A DNA stretch of 11,637 nt from contig JAJDEL010000604.1 in NCBI GenBank assembly GCA_029259835.1, positions 1-11,637 on the forward strand, read 5' to 3'. Shown here in pieces: positions 7,438-11,637 of this stretch. Source of the DNA: Planctomicrobium sp. (GTDB lineage Bacteria; Planctomycetota; Planctomycetia; Planctomycetales; Planctomycetaceae). The position numbers and the translations under genes are program-made. The notes below the pieces were generated by a model. It saw nothing but the letters and a program-made list of their open reading frames with translations. It made no database searches and was not told where the DNA came from. How positions within the stretch are numbered: position 1 is the stretch's first letter; every line of letters starts with the position of its first letter.

Positions 7438-9693
7438 TTACAGCTTTCGTAGAGTGACCGAATCGATTTGAATCGTTCGGCCGCCGTAGCGATTCGGGTT
7501 TGTACCGAGCATGATGCTGCCGGGTTGATAGTCATCGAGGACGAATTTTGGAACCACGATTTTTCCGTCGACTTCGATTGAGAGAACCTTGTTAAGCACT
7601 CGGAGTGTGGCGGTACTTTTTCTTCCGAGTCGTTTACTGCCGATGTTCGTATACGCACCATTGAGTCCGTCCGCGATTCTTCGAACTCTCCAGGCGTCAT
7701 TTTTGACCAGCTGTTCCTGCTCAATGCGGTAGCCAGTCGACTTATTGTTGTCCCAACCGACAAGCCAGAAGACATAGCCCTTCATCTCCATGTTGCCAAC
7801 GATTGTTATCTCAAAATCGTCCGCGTTTTTGTCAATTTCGATGATCGTGTTTTTCTTCGATACCGACTTGACGAAACCCGCAGTCAATTCCATAGCGTGT
7901 GTTGCCTTAACTGGTTTGTCACCACTTGACCCAATCGTAGGGAGTATCTCAGGCGCTGCAACCGAGCCGCTTGCGAGCAAGTCTTGCAATTTTGCTTTGG
8001 CAAAAGATTCAGCACTTGGAGTTTGAATTGTTGGAAATTCGCTGAATGTCTCTGGTGTTTCTGTGATCTCGATACTCTTCAAAACAATCCGTTTGCCAGG
8101 GTATCGTCCTGGCCTTGTTCCCATAATGACCATGCCTGGATGGTAGCTAGCCAACTTGAAATCACTGAAAATTGCTTTATTGTGGAACAAGACAGAAAGA
8201 TCACTTCCCTTCACAACGATGTTCAAAGTGCCTCTCCCCAACTTTGAGTCGGGAAAAGACTGTTCTGCTCTCATGATGTGCCCATCTTGATATTCCGACA
8301 AGCGCCATTGTCCGAAATTGACGTATCGGTTGTGATAGAGCAGGTAGCCTGATTGCGAGTTCTGATCCCAACCAAAGAGAAAATAGATCATCCCTTTGCC
8401 ATCGAGTTCCCCTAGAAGTTTGAGATCAAAATCGGAAACGACATCACTCACTTGCATGGCAGTCGTTTGACCGCTTGTGGAAACGAGTTGGTTCTCAACG
8501 ATCCTAAACTCACCATTCACTGCAATGTTTCCAAATTTCATGTCTGGTATTTGAGTGACAAATTCGGAAGGGAAGATTGTTCGGTCGCGTGGTTCCCCGA
8601 TTTTCGTTACCGTCGGTCTTGGAGTTGAAGGACGACTGGTGCTGCTGCCGGAGTCTCCGCCAAGTTGAGTCATTTTGAGAGTCGATTTCCCGGCGTCGAG
8701 TTCGAACTTGAAGTTGCCGAGGAAGCTCATGCCGAGCAGCGGTTCTGCATTTGTTGCTTCGGCACCGAGAACAGCACATTCAACATTTTTCGCGGTGAAC
8801 TTCCCGAGACGCATCGATTTGATTGTCATCTTGTAGCCGCTGATCGTTCTTCCATCGGCGACAACCATGCGGATTTCGGGATCATTCTTACCAGGCTTGA
8901 TGCCCAGCTTGATCGCATCTTCATAGGGCAACAGAACAATACTCGCCCCGGAGTCGACGACCATTTCAGTCACCTCATCGCCAATCGTCACACTTGCCCA
9001 ATACGTGTTTCGCTCACGCCGCAACGGAATGTTTTCAGAAAGAATTCCGTCTTCGAATCGTTCCAGCTTGCGAAGATTCGCCAGGTATCCTTTTGACGGT
9101 TCAAGTTTAATATTCACGCCTTTGAGCATGTTGTACTTACGTATCAAGCCATACGTGACACGTTCATTTTTGGAGTACCGACCGTTGATTTTATCAGTAG
9201 TTTTCCGCATTTGAATAATGTGAGAGATTACGGCGTCACGTGTTTTGCTGACTTCTCCGTGAACATCAGATTCAAGTTTTTTAAGGTTCTCTTTTTTTTG
9301 ATAAGCCAATCTCAAACGTCCATCGATTGCGTTGATTGCTCCAATTAAACGATTGTTGGTGACGACATCACTTACATTCGCCAGTTCGATGTTCAACTGC
9401 GTTGACTGCTGATTGAGCTTGACAATCTGCGCGTCAAGATTGTTGACCGCACGTTTGAAATCGCTGTACCGCTTTTCAGCAGTCACTGCCAGCCGGCGCA
9501 GTTTCGTGACGTCTCGCAACGCTTTGCTGAATTCAGATTCAGAAGCAAGAAAAGCTGTAGTCGATGAAATGCGGACTCCTTCCTCTTTGAGTTGCGCCAC
9601 AATCTCTTTTGTTGCAGCATCATCGGCTGCCTGAATCCAGCCTGAAGTCAATACCGCGATAAATGCCAAAAGAAGAATTTGCCGCCCGACCAT
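7438..9693 (-). CDS. Secreted retropepsin-like aspartic protease with N-terminal coiled coil and duplicated C-terminal domain
   Basis: The 751-residue product has a signal peptide (about 1-22, ending WIQA). A Lys/Glu/Leu/Gln-rich helical, probably coiled-coil region spans about 25-170. A clan AA aspartic protease domain spans about 228-342: YWASVTIGD, catalytic VVDSGAS with Asp247, a flap-like VVADGRTISGY, and the closing LLGMSFLGNFKFELD (319-333). Such single-domain proteases normally dimerise. A Ser/Thr/Pro linker (about 345-365) leads to two copies of one domain at about 419-544 and 624-751, sharing GWDxN, WR..., LGR, PG...MGT.P.RY and a terminal beta strand; they may be beta-sandwich (concanavalin or DUF1080-like) modules. 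The start at 9693 is preferred over the ATG at 9792: GGGAGA (9699-9704) is 5 nt upstream, the signal peptide begins there, and a promoter candidate falls between the two. Substrate unknown. It is divergent from the kinase gene. Confidence 0.85.
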   Translation of the reverse strand: MVGRQILLLAFIAVLTSGWIQAADDAATKEIVAQLKEEGVRISSTTAFLASESEFSKALRDVTKLRRLAVTAEKRYSDFKRAVNNLDAQIVKLNQQSTQLNIELANVSDVVTNNRLIGAINAIDGRLRLAYQKKENLKKLESDVHGEVSKTRDAVISHIIQMRKTTDKINGRYSKNERVTYGLIRKYNMLKGVNIKLEPSKGYLANLRKLERFEDGILSENIPLRRERNTYWASVTIGDEVTEMVVDSGASIVLLPYEDAIKLGIKPGKNDPEIRMVVADGRTISGYKMTIKSMRLGKFTAKNVECAVLGAEATNAEPLLGMSFLGNFKFELDAGKSTLKMTQLGGDSGSSTSRPSTPRPTVTKIGEPRDRTIFPSEFVTQIPDMKFGNIAVNGEFRIVENQLVSTSGQTTAMQVSDVVSDFDLKLLGELDGKGMIYFLFGWDQNSQSGYLLYHNRYVNFGQWRLSEYQDGHIMRAEQSFPDSKLGRGTLNIVVKGSDLSVLFHNKAIFSDFKLASYHPGMVIMGTRPGRYPGKRIVLKSIEITETPETFSEFPTIQTPSAESFAKAKLQDLLASGSVAAPEILPTIGSSGDKPVKATHAMELTAGFVKSVSKKNTIIEIDKNADDFEITIVGNMEMKGYVFWLVGWDNNKSTGYRIEQEQLVKNDAWRVRRIADGLNGAYTNIGSKRLGRKSTATLRVLNKVLSIEVDGKIVVPKFVLDDYQPGSIMLGTNPNRYGGRTIQIDSVTLRKL
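7441..7824 (-). repeat. Second copy of the duplicated C-terminal domain (protein-level repeat)
   Basis: Residues about 624-751 of the aspartic protease repeat residues 419-544. Aligned blocks include VFWLVGWDNNKSTGY against IYFLFGWDQNSQSGY, WRVRRIADG against WRLSEYQDG, and YQPGSIMLGTNPNRYGG against YHPGMVIMGTRPGRYPG. Nucleotide similarity is not obvious, so the duplication is old. Confidence 0.7.
8062..8439 (-). repeat. First copy of the duplicated C-terminal domain (protein-level repeat)
   Basis: Residues about 419-544 of the aspartic protease form the first module, opening SDFDLKLLGELDGKG and closing KRIVLKSIEIT. It is separated from the second copy by about 80 residues rich in Pro, Ser and Ala, which look like a flexible linker. 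Confidence 0.7.
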
Positions 9694-9728
9694 GATGGTC
9701 TCCCGTTGAGTGAGATGAATGATTCTGG

Positions 9729-9758
9729 ATTGTAATCCGGATTGTCTTCTGAATTCAA
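9729..9758 (-). promoter_or_regulatory. Candidate promoter of the aspartic protease gene, with a dyad over the -10
   Basis: Read on the minus strand, TTGAAT (9753-9758) and TACAAT (9729-9734) match the sigma-70 boxes at 4/6 and 5/6 with an 18-bp spacer. Transcription would start near 9722, about 28 nt before the ATG at 9693. A dyad with arms GGATT/AATCC (9727-9738) covers the -10, and GGATTGT is directly repeated at 9727-9733 and 9739-9745, a 12-bp period. This could be an operator. Confidence 0.35.
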
Positions 9759-9874
9759 TAACTTTCGCACTTGATTCTACTTGTTCACGCATTGTCGAGA
9801 AGCATCTGGAAATCTAAGCAGCAGCGATGAATGAGCTAGCTAGAATCGATTCCGCGCCCATACCAACGCTGAAA

Positions 9875-9903
9875 TTACAGTGTGCGAAGAATCTTGTTAT
9901 GAT
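9875..9903 (+). promoter_or_regulatory. Candidate extended -10 promoter of the kinase gene
   Basis: TGtTATGAT at 9895-9903 fits an extended -10 (TATGAT matches TATAAT at 5/6). The -35 position (TTACAG, 9875-9880, 17-bp spacer) is poor, as is common with extended -10 promoters. The start would lie near 9910, giving a leader of about 47 nt before the ATG at 9957. Apart from this and the opposing promoter, the 263-bp divergent interval holds nothing else I recognise. Confidence 0.35.
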
Positions 9904-9956
9904 TTCAGGCAGTGACTTCCCATGGCAGTTCGCGCACTTGATAAACTCGATTCAGC

Positions 9957-11637
9957 ATGCCCCATTCTTCTGACGATAGCCCGAAAAATTCACCGCTTGA
10001 GCTGACTCCGGTTCAGGATGTGGAAGAATTGGAATCATCCCGGGGTTTGAGTCTGCGGTCCGGACGAGTTCCGAATACTGTTGCCGGCTACGATGTTCTG
10101 CGCTGTCTCGGGGAAGGTTCGTTTGGGATGGTCTGGCTGGCTCGGGAACGGAAGACCGGTCGGCATGTTGCGATCAAATTTTTCACGAATCGTCGCGGTC
10201 TCGATTGGACTCTACTGACAAGAGAAGTTGAAAAATTGGCGGTGCTGGATGCATCGCGCGATGTCGTGCGGTTACTCGATGTCGGCTGGGATCACGATCC
10301 ACCTTATTTTGTGATGGAATACTTGCCTCACGAGTCGGTGGCGAATCTATTGGAATCGGGGCCACTGCCGGTCAAGCAAGCTGTCGAGATTACGAAGTCG
10401 GTCGCGCGGGCATTGGTCCATGCTCACGGGGCTGGCATCCTGCACTGCGATATTAAACCTGCCAACATTTTACTCGACCATGGTGACGAAGCCCGGCTGG
10501 GAGACTTCGGGCAGTCGCGTCTTTCTTCGGATCAGTCGCCAGCACTGGGGACGTTTTATTACATGGCGCCGGAGCAGGCGACGCTCGATGCGATCCCGGA
10601 TGTTCGCTGGGATGTGTATGCCTTAGGCGCGGTCTTGTACCATCTCCTCACAGGCGATCCACCTTACTTTTCCGAGAACGCGCAGCACAGAATTTCAAAT
10701 GTTGCCACGTTGGCGGAGCGGCTTACAGAATATCGAAAAACGATTGACAGATCTCCGGCGCCAAATGAGCATCGGAACGTTTCCGGAATGGATCGGGAAC
10801 TCATCGCTCTTGTCGACGAGTGCCTGAAAACTGATTCGGCCGAACGGATCCCGAACCCGCAGGTCGTCCTTGATCGCCTGGAGCAACGAGACGTCAACCG
10901 TGCCCGTCGTCCGCTGATGTGGTTAGGATTATTGGGGCCGGTTTTGTTTTTACTGATGCTGCTTTGGATCTCCAGCACGGCTGTCCCGGTTGCAGTGCGT
11001 GAAGCAGAGATCAATCTTTATGAACGAGCACTCACCAGCGATGCCGCCACTGTGCGTCTGTTAGCAGCAAGCGTTGATCAGGAACTTCTTGAAAGAACTG
11101 ACGAACTCGAACGTCTGGCGAAACGACTGCCTGCCTTCGATGGCGAAGAAACTCTCGACGGATTTCGCGAGGACTTTGAAGAGATTTTGGATGAGTGGAA
11201 GGCAGAGGCGAACGAACGTTTTGATAAGCAATTACGAACTCAAGATTTAAGTTTATTCTTAACAGATCGTGAGGGCGTGCAACTTTACCGTGCGCCGTGG
11301 CAAGATTCGGTTGGTCGGACTTTTGCCTACCGAGATTACTTTCACGATCTGGGACGGGAATTACCCAAAGGAACAGAAGTCGGTGGTGTCGTTCAGCCCC
11401 GCAAAACATCTGGAGTTTCTCTTGCTTTCCGCAGTAGTAATACAATGCAGTACATGGTGGTCGTCGCCGTGCCGATCTGGGATCGGTCGCATGAGGAAGT
11501 GATTGGCGTCTTGGCGAGATCGATTCACCTCACTGATTTACTCAGTCAGTGGGAACGCCGCATCCAACAGAATCCTCAACAAGACGAAGTGCAACCGGCT
11601 CAGGATCGCTTTCTATCGCTCGTCGACATGCGCGAAG
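9957..11637 (+). CDS. Transmembrane Ser/Thr protein kinase with extracytoplasmic Cache-type sensor (3' end outside window)
   Basis: The frame is open for 560 codons to the window edge. After a disordered N-terminus, a PknB-like kinase domain spans about 45-310: glycine loop GEGSFGMVW (52-60), VAIK with Lys74, candidate alpha-C Glu90, catalytic loop HCDIKPAN (163-170, Asp165), DFG (183-185), a short activation segment, APE (204-206) and WDVYALGAVLYHLLTG. The HRD arginine is Cys164, so this is a non-RD kinase. One membrane helix (about 319-341) follows basic RARR. The outer part (343 onward) starts with a long helix and continues with LFLTDREGVQLYRAP, VGRTFAYRDYF and MVVVAVPIWD, as in double-Cache (PDC) ligand-binding domains. 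The protein should sense a small ligand outside the membrane and phosphorylate cytoplasmic targets. The start is set by an in-frame TAA five codons upstream; it is the first ATG after it, although no Shine-Dalgarno is visible. Confidence 0.92.
   Translation, partial: MPHSSDDSPKNSPLELTPVQDVEELESSRGLSLRSGRVPNTVAGYDVLRCLGEGSFGMVWLARERKTGRHVAIKFFTNRRGLDWTLLTREVEKLAVLDASRDVVRLLDVGWDHDPPYFVMEYLPHESVANLLESGPLPVKQAVEITKSVARALVHAHGAGILHCDIKPANILLDHGDEARLGDFGQSRLSSDQSPALGTFYYMAPEQATLDAIPDVRWDVYALGAVLYHLLTGDPPYFSENAQHRISNVATLAERLTEYRKTIDRSPAPNEHRNVSGMDRELIALVDECLKTDSAERIPNPQVVLDRLEQRDVNRARRPLMWLGLLGPVLFLLMLLWISSTAVPVAVREAEINLYERALTSDAATVRLLAASVDQELLERTDELERLAKRLPAFDGEETLDGFREDFEEILDEWKAEANERFDKQLRTQDLSLFLTDREGVQLYRAPWQDSVGRTFAYRDYFHDLGRELPKGTEVGGVVQPRKTSGVSLAFRSSNTMQYMVVVAVPIWDRSHEEVIGVLARSIHLTDLLSQWERRIQQNPQQDEVQPAQDRFLSLVDMRE

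Noticed and set aside
9694..9792. Upstream start at 9792 for the aspartic protease
   Set aside because: The added 33 residues would bury the signal peptide. The ATG at 9693 has a good ribosome site, and the promoter candidate lies between the two starts.
1..11637. CRISPR array, tRNA or rRNA gene, insertion sequence, phage or defence island
   Set aside because: No regularly spaced repeats, cloverleaf-like sequence, transposase, integrase or known defence domain was seen on either strand.

Overview
The window looks like a chromosomal stretch of a planctomycete (Planctomycetales-type). The diagnostic families are a DUF1559 pseudopilin-like protein with a prepilin leader, a cytochrome-type DUF1549/DUF1553 protein (PSD1 group) next to a Tat-exported DUF1501 protein, a PEP-CTERM exported protein, and a Ser/Thr protein kinase with a large extracytoplasmic sensor. 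Base composition is moderate, and most genes have an identifiable but short Shine-Dalgarno sequence. No tRNA, rRNA, CRISPR array, transposase or phage gene was seen.

Layout. Positions 1-69 hold one copy of a diverged 69-bp repeat whose second copy is at 1930-1998. A small His/Cys-rich membrane-anchored protein (185-661, +) is followed by a DUF1559 prepilin-like gene (932-1840, +). The convergent interval 1841-2003 holds a strong hairpin and the second repeat copy. Then come four minus-strand genes, listed here by rising coordinate: PEP-CTERM protein (2004-2843), DUF1501 protein (3008-4384), PSD1 cytochrome-type protein (4415-7066) and, after a 371-bp spacer, a secreted retropepsin-like aspartic protease with a duplicated C-terminal domain (7438-9693). 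A divergent promoter region (9694-9956) separates the protease from a plus-strand transmembrane Ser/Thr kinase (9957 to window end, incomplete).

How the genes may work together. PSD1 and DUF1501 are 30 bp apart and form the recurrent planctomycete pair of exported proteins; their biochemical role is unknown. The PEP-CTERM gene lies 164 bp downstream on the same strand with its own ribosome binding site. All of these products, and the pseudopilin, are predicted to be exported or envelope-associated. The divergent kinase and protease could share regulation, but this is inference from arrangement.

I see no clear new defence or mobile system. The items most worth a second look are the coiled-coil / aspartic protease / duplicated-domain protein, the dispersed repeat, the cryptic 7106-7353 spacer sequence, and the Cache-linked HCD-type kinase.
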